The notes below the pieces were generated by a model that saw only the letters and a program-made list of their open reading frames with translations, did no database searches and was not told the origin of the DNA. From assembly GCF_004145405.1 (NCBI RefSeq), contig NZ_SELQ01000002.1, positions 496,001 to 560,000 on the forward strand: a stretch of DNA of 64,000 nt. Reading direction: 5' to 3'. Within the stretch, counting starts at the first letter, position 1. Each line of letters starts with the position of its first letter. The stretch comes from Salipiger sp. IMCC34102. GTDB taxonomy: Bacteria > Pseudomonadota > Alphaproteobacteria > Rhodobacterales > Rhodobacteraceae. Below, in pieces: positions 11,189 to 20,403 of the stretch. Both the position numbers and the translations under genes were made by a program.

Positions 11189-11314
11189 TCAGATCAAGGC
11201 GATGTGGGCGCCCAGATAAAGCGCTCCACCAAGCGCGCCCAGCATCAGCATCCGGTCCCAATTCAGGGTCATCAGCGTCTGCACGCCCTTGGTTCCTTGA
11301 AGGAGGGTCTGCAT
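11189..11314 (-). CDS. Membrane microprotein of 41 residues between bamA and rseP
   Basis: A short gene, easily missed, that starts with ATG at 11314 and ends with TGA at 11189. The protein opens MQTLLQGTKGVQTLMTLNWD and continues with one hydrophobic segment (about residues 20-40, rich in Leu, Ala and Gly). An AAAGGA sequence lies at the right distance upstream on the minus strand. It sits in the 332-base gap between rseP and bamA, on the same strand as both. I do not recognise a family. The composition suggests a single-pass inner-membrane protein, perhaps linked to the protease or to outer-membrane assembly, but that is inference from position only. Confidence 0.6.
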   Translation of the reverse strand: MQTLLQGTKGVQTLMTLNWDRMLMLGALGGALYLGAHIALI

Positions 11315-11397
11315 GGCTCATCCTTTCGGCGCGGGGTGACTAGATGAGCCGACGGTCGCGCGCGATTGTGGCCCGATTGTGCCGGACCCGGGATGTT

Positions 11398-12726
11398 TCA
11401 GGGGCAGAGCCAGATATCGTTGAGGATCGCGAAGGCCATGAAGGACAGGATCAGCGACAGGCCCGCCACCATCAGCACCTGGATGGCGCGGTCGGTCGGG
11501 GGCCGGCGGAAAACCGCCTCGTAGGCGTGAAAGACCAGGTGCCCCCCGTCGAGCACCGGGATCGGGAACAGGTTCAGCATCCCCACCGCCGCCGACAGCG
11601 AGGCGATGAACAGGATGAAGTTGCCCGTGCCTTGGCTTGCCATCGACCCGCTGGTCTCGGCGATGCCGACGGGGCCAGAGATGTTGCAGGTCGAGATCGC
11701 GCCGGTGATGACGTGCCACAGCCCCGAGAGCGACACGGTGATCGTGCGCCACAGGCTGAGCACCCCGCGCCGGAGCGCCTCGATCGGGCCGACGGACTCG
11801 TTGGCGGTCCGGAAGAACAGGTCGCCCTGCAGACCGATGAGCCAGCGCGTCTCGAACCCGCCTTCCGGCAAGGGCAGATCGACCCGGCGCGGCGTGAGCA
11901 CTTCGGTGAAGGTCTCGCCGTGGCGCCAGATGGTCAGGTCAAGCGATGCGCCGTCGCCGTCCTTCACCAGATCGACGAGTTGCGCGAAGGCGTAGGTCGG
12001 CGTCCCGTCCACGGCCGTGATGACATCGCCGATCCGCAGGCCCGCGTCGTCCGCCGCCGAGCGCGGCGAAATGCCCGAGGCCCGCGGCGGTACGGGATAG
12101 GGACCGGAGACCACCACCTCCGCCCCGTCACGCAGCACGGTGTAGTCGACCCGTTCGCTGATGGGCAGGTCGTCGAAGGCGCCCTCCTCCTCGTCGAGCC
12201 GGACGTTGCCTGCCGCCAGGATCTGGTCGCCGGGTTCCAGTTCGCTCTCGAAGCCTTGCGGCAGCGGCACGGCGCTTCGGAAGGTGACCGGGTCCGTGGG
12301 CACGCCGACCCACATCAGGTAGCCCGCGAAGATCAGGATCGTCAGGATGAAATTGAACACCGGCCCCGCGGCGACCGTGGCCGCCCGCGCCCAAAGCGGT
12401 GCCCCCAGCATGGTATGGCGCGCGTCGCGCCCGTCCGCCGGATCGTCCTCTCCGCCCATGGAGGCCGCGTTGCCATCGCCCTGGAACTTGACGTAACCGC
12501 CCAGGGGCAAGGCCGCGACCTGCCAGATCGTGCCGTGCTTGTCCGTCCGGGACAAAAGGACGGGCCCGAACCCGATGGAGAAGACCTCCGCATTGATCCC
12601 CGACCAGCGCCCGACGATGTAATGGCCGTATTCGTGGATCGTCACGATGATCGACAGCGCCACGACGAAGGCCACCAAGGTGAACAGGCCGCCGCCCAGC
12701 GAAGGCAGAAGTGTCGTCAGGTCCAT
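11398..12726 (-). CDS. rseP: RIP metalloprotease RseP (site-2 protease)
   Basis: An intramembrane zinc protease that cleaves anti-sigma factors and remnant signal peptides. The 442-residue protein carries HEYGH at 31-35 in the first membrane segment and the second metal-binding motif LDGG near 392-395. A PDZ-like region lies between them (about residues 200-300, including the segment DAGLRIGDVITAVDGTP). Four or so membrane helices flank these motifs. The start at ATG 12726 is four bases after the dxr stop and gives MDLTTLLPSLGGG. An in-frame ATG further upstream would overlap dxr and is not preferred. Confidence 0.96.
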   Translation of the reverse strand: MDLTTLLPSLGGGLFTLVAFVVALSIIVTIHEYGHYIVGRWSGINAEVFSIGFGPVLLSRTDKHGTIWQVAALPLGGYVKFQGDGNAASMGGEDDPADGRDARHTMLGAPLWARAATVAAGPVFNFILTILIFAGYLMWVGVPTDPVTFRSAVPLPQGFESELEPGDQILAAGNVRLDEEEGAFDDLPISERVDYTVLRDGAEVVVSGPYPVPPRASGISPRSAADDAGLRIGDVITAVDGTPTYAFAQLVDLVKDGDGASLDLTIWRHGETFTEVLTPRRVDLPLPEGGFETRWLIGLQGDLFFRTANESVGPIEALRRGVLSLWRTITVSLSGLWHVITGAISTCNISGPVGIAETSGSMASQGTGNFILFIASLSAAVGMLNLFPIPVLDGGHLVFHAYEAVFRRPPTDRAIQVLMVAGLSLILSFMAFAILNDIWLCP

Positions 12727-12730
12727 GCGG

Positions 12731-13903
12731 TCACCCCAGCGCTGCGATTGCCTCCTGCGCGCGAATGCGGGCAAGACGGTCGGTTTCCAGTACCTCATCA
12801 AGGGAAACCGGAGAGATTTCCAGCCCCCGGAGCGCTGACATCTTGGCGAGCGTCGTCTCGACCACCGCGTTCATGTCCATGAAACCGATGCGGGTCGCGA
12901 TGAAGGCGTCGAGCGCGGCCTCCTTCGCGGCATTGAACACCGCGCCGCTTTTTCCCCCGGCCTGCATGACCTCCCGCGCCAGCCGCAGGGCGGGCCAGCG
13001 GGTCTCGTCGGGGGCCCGGAAGGTGAACTGGCCCAGCTTGGCGAAGTCGAGCCGTTCGACCGGCAGGGACACGCGGTCCGGCCAGTTCAGCGCGTAGCCG
13101 ATGGCGTGGCGCATGTCGGGCGGGCCGACATGCGCCATGAGCGCGCCATCGGTGAAGCCGACCATGGCATGGATCATGGATTCGGGGTGGACCAGCGTCT
13201 CGATCCGATCGGGTGCAAAGCCGAAAAACTCTTTCGTCTCTATCAGTTCCAGCGCCTTGTTGAACATGGAGGCGCTGTCGATCGTGATCCGCTGGCCCAT
13301 ATCCCAGTTGGGGTGGGCAGACGCCTCCGCCACGGTGGCGCGCGCAAGGTCCTCCACCGGCCAGTCGCGCAGCGCCCCGCCGGAGGCCGTGATGATGACC
13401 CGTTCGACGGCATCCACCGGCTCGCCCACCAGGGCCTGGAAGACGGCGGAATGCTCTGAATCGACGGGCAGGATGCGGGCGCCGAAGCGCCTTGCGGTGC
13501 CCATCAGAAGCGGACCGGCCGTGACGAGCGATTCCTTGTTCGCCAGCGCCAGCGTCGTACCCTGCTCAAGCGCCGCCAGCCCCGGCGGCAGCCCCGCTGC
13601 GCCGACGATGGCCGACATGATCCAGTCGGCCGGCCGTCGCGCGGCCTCTGTCACGGCCTCGGGTCCGCATGCGGTCTCGATCCCCGTCCCGGCGAGCCGG
13701 TCGACCAGCTCGCCGTAGGCATCGGGTTCAGAGATCACGGCAAGTTCGGCGGACAAGCTCTTGGCATCATGCGCCAATTGCGCGGCGTTGCGTCCGGCGG
13801 TCAGGGCCACGACGTCGAAATCACCGGGCCTGCTGCGGATCAGGTCGATGGTGCTTTGTCCGATCGACCCGGTGGCCCCCAGGATCGAGACACGCCTTTT
13901 CAA
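12731..13903 (-). CDS. dxr: 1-deoxy-D-xylulose 5-phosphate reductoisomerase
   Basis: The first committed enzyme of the MEP isoprenoid pathway, which supplies the precursor used by UppS encoded in the same cluster. The 390-residue protein has the NADPH-binding GATGSIG at 9-15, ALANKESLV around 119-127, and the metal and substrate site DSEHSAV with Asp148 and Glu150. The start is TTG at 13903, which overlaps the cdsA stop (TTGA). No ATG is available near the conserved KRRVSILGATGSIG sequence, so the rare start is well supported by homology and by the overlap. Confidence 0.95.
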   Translation of the reverse strand: MKRRVSILGATGSIGQSTIDLIRSRPGDFDVVALTAGRNAAQLAHDAKSLSAELAVISEPDAYGELVDRLAGTGIETACGPEAVTEAARRPADWIMSAIVGAAGLPPGLAALEQGTTLALANKESLVTAGPLLMGTARRFGARILPVDSEHSAVFQALVGEPVDAVERVIITASGGALRDWPVEDLARATVAEASAHPNWDMGQRITIDSASMFNKALELIETKEFFGFAPDRIETLVHPESMIHAMVGFTDGALMAHVGPPDMRHAIGYALNWPDRVSLPVERLDFAKLGQFTFRAPDETRWPALRLAREVMQAGGKSGAVFNAAKEAALDAFIATRIGFMDMNAVVETTLAKMSALRGLEISPVSLDEVLETDRLARIRAQEAIAALG

Positions 13904-14700
13904 GAAGTAACACCCGGCAGATCGAAGAGAGAGGCCGCCAGAAGCATGAACATCGACGCCCCCAGCAAGGCATCGAACCGGTCGAACAGGCCGCCGTGCC
14001 CGGGGATCAGGGTCGAACTGTCCTTGACCTTCATCCGCCGCTTGAACGCGCTTTCGAGGATATCTCCCATCTGGCCCGCGAAGCTGAGCAGGACACTCAG
14101 CAGCACGATCAGCGGGCCCGCATCGGTCACGACCATGAAGAGCACGCCGAACGCCGCCGCCGCGATCCAACCGCCGACGGTGCCGGACCAGGTCTTCTTG
14201 GGGCTGACCCTGGGCCAGAACTTCGGCCCGCCCAGGGTGCGCCCGACGAGGTAGCCGAAGACATCCGTCGCCACGACCACGCAGAGCAGCCAGAGGATCC
14301 AGGTGAAGCCGTATTCGTGGCGGAAAGTGATCAGGCCCCAGCCCGCCACCTGGACCGCCAGCGCGAAGAAGAAGAAGTAGAGCCTTTCGTGCTTGACCAT
14401 CCAGGCCCCTACCGCTGGCACGACGAGGAAGAGCAGGAAGATCAGCGCGCTCTCCTGCGTCGCCATGCCGGACAGCAGCGAGGCGGTCAGCGCCGCGAGG
14501 ATCATGCCGGTGGTCGGCATGTCGTGGGCGATCATCATCCAGATCTCCCAGATCATGACCGCCACGGCGAAGATGGCGAGCATCTGGAACCACACGCCGC
14601 CCAGCACGACGGCGGCGGTGCCGAACACCAGCATGGCGGCGCTCGACGCCAACCGGACGGTCAGGTCATCCCATTTACCGGGGTCGGTGGTAGAGGTCAT
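13900..14700 (-). CDS. cdsA: Phosphatidate cytidylyltransferase
   Basis: Makes CDP-diacylglycerol from phosphatidate and CTP at the inner membrane, the branch point to all phospholipids. The 266-residue polytopic protein ends with the CDP-alcohol cytidylyltransferase signature beginning at about residue 217 (SAFKRRMKVKD, then PGHGGLFDRFD). The start at ATG 14700 overlaps the uppS stop by one base (TGATG). A longer in-frame opening to 14829 lies inside uppS and is a read-through artefact. Confidence 0.95.
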   Translation of the reverse strand: MTSTTDPGKWDDLTVRLASSAAMLVFGTAAVVLGGVWFQMLAIFAVAVMIWEIWMMIAHDMPTTGMILAALTASLLSGMATQESALIFLLFLVVPAVGAWMVKHERLYFFFFALAVQVAGWGLITFRHEYGFTWILWLLCVVVATDVFGYLVGRTLGGPKFWPRVSPKKTWSGTVGGWIAAAAFGVLFMVVTDAGPLIVLLSVLLSFAGQMGDILESAFKRRMKVKDSSTLIPGHGGLFDRFDALLGASMFMLLAASLFDLPGVTS

Positions 14701-15428
14701 CAGGCGGGGACGGCTCCGAAGCGGCGTTCGCGGTGACCGTAACCTGCCATCACCCGAGAGAAAACCTCTGCCGTGAAGTCGGGCCAGAGCGTGTCGATGA
14801 ATTCGTATTCCGCGTAGGCCGACTGCCACAGCAGGAAATTCGAGATCCGCGCCTCTCCACTCGTGCGGATCACCAGGTCGGGGTCGGGCAGAAAGCGGGT
14901 GTCGAGGAACCGCGACAGGGTTTCGGCGTCGACGTCCTTGTGCTGCAGGCGGCCCTGTTCAATCTCGACCGCCATGCGCTGGGCCGCGCGTGTCACCTCG
15001 TCCCGGCCGCCGTAGTTCAGCGCGATGGTCAGGTGCACCTTGTCGTTGCGCGAGGTCAGCAGCTCGAGGTTGTCCATCAGGCTGACCAGCTTGTCGTCCA
15101 GTTTCATCCGGTCGCCTATGAACCGCACGCGCACGCCTTCGGACAAGAGCGCCTCCGCCTCGCGTTGGATATAGCGCCGGAAAAGCGCCATGAGACCTGT
15201 GACCTCGGTCTGGGTGCGCTTCCAGTTCTCGGTCGAGAAGGCGAAGATCGTCAGGTACTTGACCCCCTCGTCGGGGCAGGCGCGGACGATCTCGCGCACG
15301 CGGCGCGCACCGGCGTGGTGACCGAACAGCCGGGGTCGGCCGCGCATCTGGGCCCAGCGCCCGTTGCCATCCATGATGACCGCGACGTGCCGCGGCCCCT
15401 CGGAGCGGTGCTTTGTCAGGTCGGCCAT
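14700..15428 (-). CDS. uppS: Undecaprenyl pyrophosphate synthase (cis-prenyltransferase)
   Basis: Adds isopentenyl units in cis configuration to farnesyl pyrophosphate to make the C55 lipid carrier for peptidoglycan and O-antigen. The 242-residue protein has the catalytic Asp20 in VIMDGNGRWA, FSTENWKR in the middle, and the C-terminal family signature RTSGEARISNFLLWQ. The ATG at 15428 leaves a 266-base gap to frr, in which I see no other gene. That gap may hold a separate promoter for the downstream envelope genes. Confidence 0.97.
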   Translation of the reverse strand: MADLTKHRSEGPRHVAVIMDGNGRWAQMRGRPRLFGHHAGARRVREIVRACPDEGVKYLTIFAFSTENWKRTQTEVTGLMALFRRYIQREAEALLSEGVRVRFIGDRMKLDDKLVSLMDNLELLTSRNDKVHLTIALNYGGRDEVTRAAQRMAVEIEQGRLQHKDVDAETLSRFLDTRFLPDPDLVIRTSGEARISNFLLWQSAYAEYEFIDTLWPDFTAEVFSRVMAGYGHRERRFGAVPA

Positions 15429-15694
15429 GGACTCTCCCTTGCGGTCAGGCGACGCTTCGGTCGCAATTCAGGTCGCCCGTGACATATCACTTACGCGCGA
15501 ATGTCGCAGACCTTATCTCACGTTAGGCGAAAAACCCCGAGCGTGGTAGCCCCCGGCCCTTCCGCGACGTCACTTGGCGCCCGGCACGGTCATCATGTGA
15601 CCCGAACGAACCACAAGCCGACGATCGCGGGCGGCGCGTGACGCAGGTCGGTCATCGGGCATAAAGGTAAACAAACCCTTGCCCGTGATCGGCG

Positions 15695-16255
15695 TCACAC
15701 CTGCATGATTTCGGTCTGCTTGGCGTCCAGCGTCTCGTCGACCTTCTTGATGTGATCGTCGGTCAATTCCTGCACCGCGGATTCCCAGAACTTCTGATCG
15801 TCGTCGGCCATGCCGTCCTTGGCCTTCTTGATCTGGTCCATGCCGTCGCGGCGCAGGTTGCGGATGCTGACCCGCGCACTTTCGGCGTATTGACCCGCGA
15901 CCTTGGACAGCTCGCGGCGGCGCTCCTCGTTAAGCTCGGGGATGGGAAGCATGATGATCGTGCCGTTGGTCTGCGGGTTGATCCCGAGACCGCTTTCACG
16001 AATCGCCTTCTCGACCTTGCCGACCAGGCCCTTGTCCCAGACGTTGATCGTCACCATCCGCGGCTCTGGCACGTTCACGGTGCCGACCTGGTTGATCGGG
16101 GTCATCGCGCCATAGGCATCGACCATTACCGGTTCCAGCATGGAGCCGGAAGCACGCCCGGTCCGCAGCGACGCGAGTTCCGTGCGCAGGTTCGAAATGG
16201 CCCCATCCATGCGGCGGGCCAGGTCGTCGGTATCGAGTTCAAATTCTTGTGACAT
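15695..16255 (-). CDS. frr: Ribosome recycling factor
   Basis: With EF-G, splits the post-termination ribosome. The 186-residue length and the sequences [20 protein letters not shown] and [22 protein letters not shown] are diagnostic. The start is ATG 16255. In many bacteria, including other alphaproteobacteria, frr lies directly downstream of pyrH. Here the two genes are separated by about 2.0 kb containing an oppositely oriented CAP-RTX gene, so frr must have its own promoter in the 256-base gap upstream. Confidence 0.97.
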   Translation of the reverse strand: MSQEFELDTDDLARRMDGAISNLRTELASLRTGRASGSMLEPVMVDAYGAMTPINQVGTVNVPEPRMVTINVWDKGLVGKVEKAIRESGLGINPQTNGTIIMLPIPELNEERRRELSKVAGQYAESARVSIRNLRRDGMDQIKKAKDGMADDDQKFWESAVQELTDDHIKKVDETLDAKQTEIMQV

Positions 16256-16511
16256 CTATCGGCTCTGGTTCGGTTGCGGTCAGGTTCCGCGACAAGGGCT
16301 TAAGGTACCCGCAGGCGATTGTATAGCCGGGCCGCTTGCGCCTTGGGTCCTTGGGTTTTTCGCGAACGCTTAGTTAACGCATCGACCCTATGTCGACGGC
16401 GAGGGCCGCGAGAAGGCGCTCGTGGGGTGCCACGGAAAGACCGCAATTGCGGCGCGACTTCACCACCTCATCCGTCGATTGAGGCGAAAGCCGATGTAAG
16501 CAGAGGGTACG

Positions 16512-18170
16512 ATGATCAAAGCCAACTCGTTTGAACGTTACATGCTGAAACTGGTCAACCAGGAACGCGCGAAGGAGGGGCTGGATCCGGTCAGGCTGGA
16601 ATTGAATCTCAACCAGTCCGCGCAGAACCACTCGAAATGGATGCTGCGCGAGGACATCTTTTCCCATACCGGCGTGAACGGCTCTTCGGCGCATGAACGC
16701 ATGGAAAAGGCGGATTTCGATTTCTCCGGCGCCGCAGGCTCGGCCGAGAACCTGGCCGTCCAGACCCTGCGCGGCGAACCCGGGATCAAGGACGACGTCC
16801 GTGATCTGCACGTCTCCTTGATGAACAGCCCAGGCCACCGGGCCAATATCCTTAATCCCAAGTACGAGTATGTCGGTATCAGCGTCGAGGTGGGAGAATT
16901 CGAATACAGCAGCGGAACGGTCGGGCAATCGGCGATCGTCACGCAGAATTTCGCCTATACGTCCGGCAAGGTCGACCTCGACAAGGGCAACTCCTCGGAC
17001 AAGGTCCTCAAGGGCAATGGTCGAAACGATACGCTGGCCGGCGGCAGCGGCGACGACCTGCTTGTCGGGCGCAACGGCAGCGACAGGCTGTCCGGCTTCG
17101 ACGGCAAGGATACCCTGAAGGGCGGTAACGGGAACGACAAGCTGTACGGCGGTGACGGCAACGACAATCTCGGCGGCGGCAACCAGTCGGACCTGATGTA
17201 TGGAAGCGACGGGAACGACAAGCTCTTCGGTGGCAATGACAAGGACAAGCTTTTCGGCGGCGACAATTCGGACCTGATATACGGTGGCGACGGCACGGAT
17301 CGGCTCTTCGCCAGCCGCGGAGACGACAAGTTGTACGGCGGGTCGGGCGCCGACAGACTGTTCGGCGACCTTGGCGCGGACAAGCTTTACGGTGGGACCG
17401 GCAACGATCGGCTGTTCGGTGGAACCGACAACGACATCCTGTCCGGCGGCAACAACGATGACCGGTTGCACGGCGGAAACGGGCGGGATGACCTTTTCGG
17501 CGGCGACGGTCGCGACAGGATCTTCGGGGGCGCAAGCGACGACACCCTGAGCGGCGGAAGCGGCAACGACCTGCTCAAGGGTGGCGGCGGCAATGACGCG
17601 TTGAACGGCGGCAGCGGTGCAAACAAGCTTTTCGGCAACGGCGGTAACGACGAGATGATTGGCGGCGGCGGCAAGGACATCCTGAATGGCGGTCGTGGCA
17701 ACGACGTGCTCAGGAGCGGCGGCGGCGATGACAAGCTGATCGGCGGCGGCGGCGAGGACATCCTCGTCGGCGGAAGCGGCGGCAACGATAGCCTTTTCGG
17801 CGATGGCGGCGGCGATACCCTTGACGGCGGCAACGGCAACGACGGGCTGTTCGGCGGCAGCGGCGACGACAAGCTCGATGGCGGAAGCGGCGGCGATGTT
17901 TTGAACGGCGGTGCGGGCGACGATATCCTGCACGGTGGCAGCGGCGCGGATACCTTCGTCTTCAATCCGAGCAACGGATCGGACCGGATCACGGATTTCA
18001 CCGACGACCGCGACACCATCGATCTGAGCGATTTCGGCTTCTCATCCGTCGGGGACGCGCTCGACAGGGCGCGCGAACAGGGCGACGACACCGTATTCAC
18101 CCTTCGTGGAGAGACCATCATCGTCTCGAACACCGCGCTCGCCGACTTGACCGACGATATACTGGTCTAA
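16512..18170 (+). CDS. Secreted CAP-domain/RTX calcium-binding repeat protein
   Basis: A 552-residue protein without an N-terminal signal peptide. Residues about 8-150 form a CAP/SCP (PF00188-like) domain: YMLKLVNQERAKEGLDPV, NHSKWMLRED, FSHTG, AENLA and MNSPGHRANILNP are the usual blocks. From about residue 165 to 475 there are some 35 consecutive GGxGxDxL-type nonapeptides, which form a calcium-loaded parallel beta-roll. The tail (about 480-552) contains TFVFNPSNGSD, ITDFTDDRDTIDLSDF and ends DDILV, matching C-terminal signals of type I secreted RTX proteins. No ABC/MFP secretion genes are nearby, so export must use components elsewhere. The protein may be an extracellular adhesin, or an enzyme through its CAP domain; this is unproven. 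Confidence 0.88.
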   Translation: MIKANSFERYMLKLVNQERAKEGLDPVRLELNLNQSAQNHSKWMLREDIFSHTGVNGSSAHERMEKADFDFSGAAGSAENLAVQTLRGEPGIKDDVRDLHVSLMNSPGHRANILNPKYEYVGISVEVGEFEYSSGTVGQSAIVTQNFAYTSGKVDLDKGNSSDKVLKGNGRNDTLAGGSGDDLLVGRNGSDRLSGFDGKDTLKGGNGNDKLYGGDGNDNLGGGNQSDLMYGSDGNDKLFGGNDKDKLFGGDNSDLIYGGDGTDRLFASRGDDKLYGGSGADRLFGDLGADKLYGGTGNDRLFGGTDNDILSGGNNDDRLHGGNGRDDLFGGDGRDRIFGGASDDTLSGGSGNDLLKGGGGNDALNGGSGANKLFGNGGNDEMIGGGGKDILNGGRGNDVLRSGGGDDKLIGGGGEDILVGGSGGNDSLFGDGGGDTLDGGNGNDGLFGGSGDDKLDGGSGGDVLNGGAGDDILHGGSGADTFVFNPSNGSDRITDFTDDRDTIDLSDFGFSSVGDALDRAREQGDDTVFTLRGETIIVSNTALADLTDDILV

Positions 18171-18202
18171 ACAAGCGAGAATCAGTCGGACCCTTCAACG
18201 GA

Positions 18203-18230
18203 AACGGCGCGGAACGATCCGCGCCGTTTT
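18203..18230 (+). terminator. Rho-independent terminator after the CAP-RTX gene
   Basis: A perfect 11-bp stem (AACGGCGCGGA at 18203-18213 with TCCGCGCCGTT at 18218-18228) and an ACGA tetraloop, ending in a short run of T. It lies 32 bases after the plus-strand stop and 68 bases before the convergent end of pyrH. The symmetric A/T flanks may let it work on both strands. Confidence 0.88.
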
Positions 18231-18297
18231 CTCGTCCTACTGCGGTTCAGGCCACATCCCCGACCGGTCCATGACCAACCTTCGTCCACCTCGGCGG

Positions 18298-19020
18298 TCA
18301 GTCCTTGACGATCGTATAGGTCCCCTCGCCCGCGAGGATCCCCTTGAACCCGCCCGGCTCGTCCAGCGAGAACACCACGATCGGCAGTTGGTTGTCGCGC
18401 GCGAGCGCGATTGCGCTGGCGTCCATCACCCCCAGGTGCTGGGCCAGGACCTCGTCGTAGGTCACCCGGTCGAACCGCTTGGCATCGGCGTGCTTGGCGG
18501 GATCCTTGTCGTAGACGCCATCCACCTTCGTCCCCTTGAAGATCGCCTGGCAGGCCATTTCGTTGGCACGCAGGGTCGCGGCGGTATCGGTGGTGAAATA
18601 GGGGTTGCCGGTCCCGGCGGCGAAGATGCACACCCGCTTCTTCTCGAGGTGCCGGACCGCGCGGCGTCGGATGTAGGGCTCCGCCACCTCGTTCATGGTG
18701 ATGGCGGAGATCACGCGGGTGTGGATGCCGAGTTCCTCAAGCGCGGATTGCATCGCCAGCGCGTTCATCACCGTAGCCAGCATCCCCATGTAATCCGCGG
18801 TCGTCCGCTCCATCCCCTGCGCGCTGCCCTGCAATCCGCGGAAGATGTTGCCGCCGCCGATCACCATGCAGATCTCGACGCCCAGATCGTGGACCGACTT
18901 CACCTCGCGCGCGATGCGCTGGACCGTCGGAGGGTTCAGCCCGAAGGCCGTGTCCCCCATCAGCGCCTCCCCCGAGATCTTCAGCATGACGCGGTCGTAG
19001 GTCGTTCGGGGCTCCGTCAT
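18298..19020 (-). CDS. pyrH: Uridylate kinase
   Basis: Phosphorylates UMP to UDP, an essential step in pyrimidine nucleotide supply. The 240-residue protein has the amino-acid-kinase fold signatures [21 protein letters not shown], the bacterial segment [28 protein letters not shown] given here in part ([16 protein letters not shown]), and DGVYDKDP. The start is ATG 19020. It is divergent from miaA across an 81-base gap and, unusually, is not followed directly by frr. Confidence 0.97.
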   Translation of the reverse strand: MTEPRTTYDRVMLKISGEALMGDTAFGLNPPTVQRIAREVKSVHDLGVEICMVIGGGNIFRGLQGSAQGMERTTADYMGMLATVMNALAMQSALEELGIHTRVISAITMNEVAEPYIRRRAVRHLEKKRVCIFAAGTGNPYFTTDTAATLRANEMACQAIFKGTKVDGVYDKDPAKHADAKRFDRVTYDEVLAQHLGVMDASAIALARDNQLPIVVFSLDEPGGFKGILAGEGTYTIVKD

Positions 19021-19101
19021 GGCGGTCTCCTGGGCGGGGGGTTCTAACGGGGGGCAAAGTGATCCAAAAGAGGCCGAGTTACAATCGCTGAAAGGCCGGG
19101 C

Positions 19102-20013
19102 GTGTCCTCCGAACCCATTCCGATTCCCGCCGATCGTCCGGTGCTGATCGCGGGACCGACCGCCTCGGGGAAGTCGGCGCTGGCCCTGGCGATCGCCGAG
19201 GCGCAGGGCGGCGTGATCGTGAATGCCGATGCGCTGCAGGTCTTCGACGGCTGGCGCATCCTGACCGCACGCCCGACCCCCGCGGACGAGGCCCGTGCCC
19301 CGCATGTCCTATACGGCCACGTCCCCTTCGACGCCCCCTACTCCGTCGGGCACTGGCTGCGCGACCTCCGCCCGGTGCTCGCGGGCGCACGGCCGATCAT
19401 CGTCGGCGGCACCGGGCTCTACCTCTCCGCCCTGACCGAAGGCCTGGCCGAGATCCCGCCCACCCCCGCCGCGATCCGGGCGGGCGGCGACGCGCTGTCG
19501 ATCGCGGATCTGCGAGCGGGCCTCGACCCCGCGACCGCAGGGCGCATCGACCTTGCGAACCGCGCCCGCGTTCAGCGCGCCTGGGAGGTGCAGGCCGCCA
19601 CCGGCAAAGGTCTCGCCCAATGGCAGGACGAAACACCACCGCCCCTGCTGCCTTTGCCCGAAGTCACCGCGCTGCGGGTGGACGCCCCGAAGGACTGGCT
19701 GACACCGCGCATCGCCGCGCGTTTCGACGCGATGCTGGACAATGGCGCATTGGAGGAGGCGCGCGCGATGCATCCGCACTGGTCGCCCGATCATCCGTCG
19801 TCCAAGGCCATCGGCGCTGCCGAGTTGATCGCCCATCTCGACGGTCGCATGCCGCTCCATGCGGCGCGTGACGCGGCCATCGTCGCGACACGGCAATACG
19901 CCAAGCGTCAGCGCACCTGGTTTCGCAAGCGCATGGCCGATTGGCATGCGGTGGACGCGTCATCGTCCGATCCGTCCGCAGCATTGCGGTTCGTGTCCAC
20001 CCGGCGGGATTGA
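19102..20013 (+). CDS. miaA: tRNA dimethylallyltransferase
   Basis: Adds a dimethylallyl group to A37 of tRNAs that read UNN codons. The 303-residue protein has the P-loop GPTASGKS at 18-25, [19 protein letters not shown] in the position of the family's substrate-binding Asp motif, [10 protein letters not shown], and the C-terminal [14 protein letters not shown]. The start is GTG at 19102, with an AAAGG site six bases upstream. No ATG gives a better N-terminus. Confidence 0.94.
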   Translation: MSSEPIPIPADRPVLIAGPTASGKSALALAIAEAQGGVIVNADALQVFDGWRILTARPTPADEARAPHVLYGHVPFDAPYSVGHWLRDLRPVLAGARPIIVGGTGLYLSALTEGLAEIPPTPAAIRAGGDALSIADLRAGLDPATAGRIDLANRARVQRAWEVQAATGKGLAQWQDETPPPLLPLPEVTALRVDAPKDWLTPRIAARFDAMLDNGALEEARAMHPHWSPDHPSSKAIGAAELIAHLDGRMPLHAARDAAIVATRQYAKRQRTWFRKRMADWHAVDASSSDPSAALRFVSTRRD

Positions 20014-20403
20014 GTCCCTCCCGCAGTCACGATGACCAAGGTCCGCGGACCGTCGCAGGTTCGGACCGTCCATGACCTGAATTTCCCGCCTGCCGGCCGA
20101 GTCGGCAGGTCCGAAGGTGGGCCGGGCGGTTTCGTTCCACTTCTACCTTGCCCCGGGCCGTGGTCTCGGAATGGCCTGACCCAGACACGCCCCTTCGCCT
20201 GCGTGACGGACGCATTCGGCAAGACCGCGGCGCTTATCAAAAAGACCTGCGACGATCCTCTCTGTGACGAACGTGATCGCCGCTGACGGCCTTGCGCATT
20301 GACCCTCCGACGAGCCCCGTGCCTTCATGGCACAAAAGAGGGCCGGTTGCGCCGACGGGCGGCGGCCTGGCGGTCCGCCCCGTGCGAAAAGGAAGTGTCC
20401 CCG
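20014..20403. other. Non-coding leader region before the solute-binding protein gene
   Basis: A 390-base gap without a convincing gene. It holds several small inverted repeats: a perfect palindrome GGTCCGCGGACC at 20040-20051, a 7-bp stem CCTGCCG/CGGCAGG at 20089-20109, and GTGCC/GGCAC at 20319-20333. None has a U-tract. An 84-codon opening at 20032-20286 has no protein-like composition or ribosome site. Some of these hairpins may end miaA transcription or form a long 5' leader for the next gene. Confidence 0.5.

Noticed and set aside
8723-11347. 874-codon plus-strand frame opposite bamA
   Set aside because: Shadow of bamA: no recognisable domain, and charged low-complexity composition. bamA on the minus strand has POTRA and barrel signatures.
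16374-17933. Long minus-strand open frame opposite the RTX repeats
   Set aside because: The nonapeptide repeats give a repetitive Val/Ala/Ile-rich shadow. The plus strand has CAP and RTX motifs and its own terminator.
16980-17960. Possible tandem repeat array or CRISPR-like structure
   Set aside because: The periodicity (27 bases) is that of coding nonapeptides, the units are degenerate, and there are no spacer-like unique segments of constant length.
20032-20286. 84-codon frame between miaA and the binding protein gene
   Set aside because: It starts with ATG but has no ribosome site, runs through palindromes, and has a composition unlike the window's proteins.
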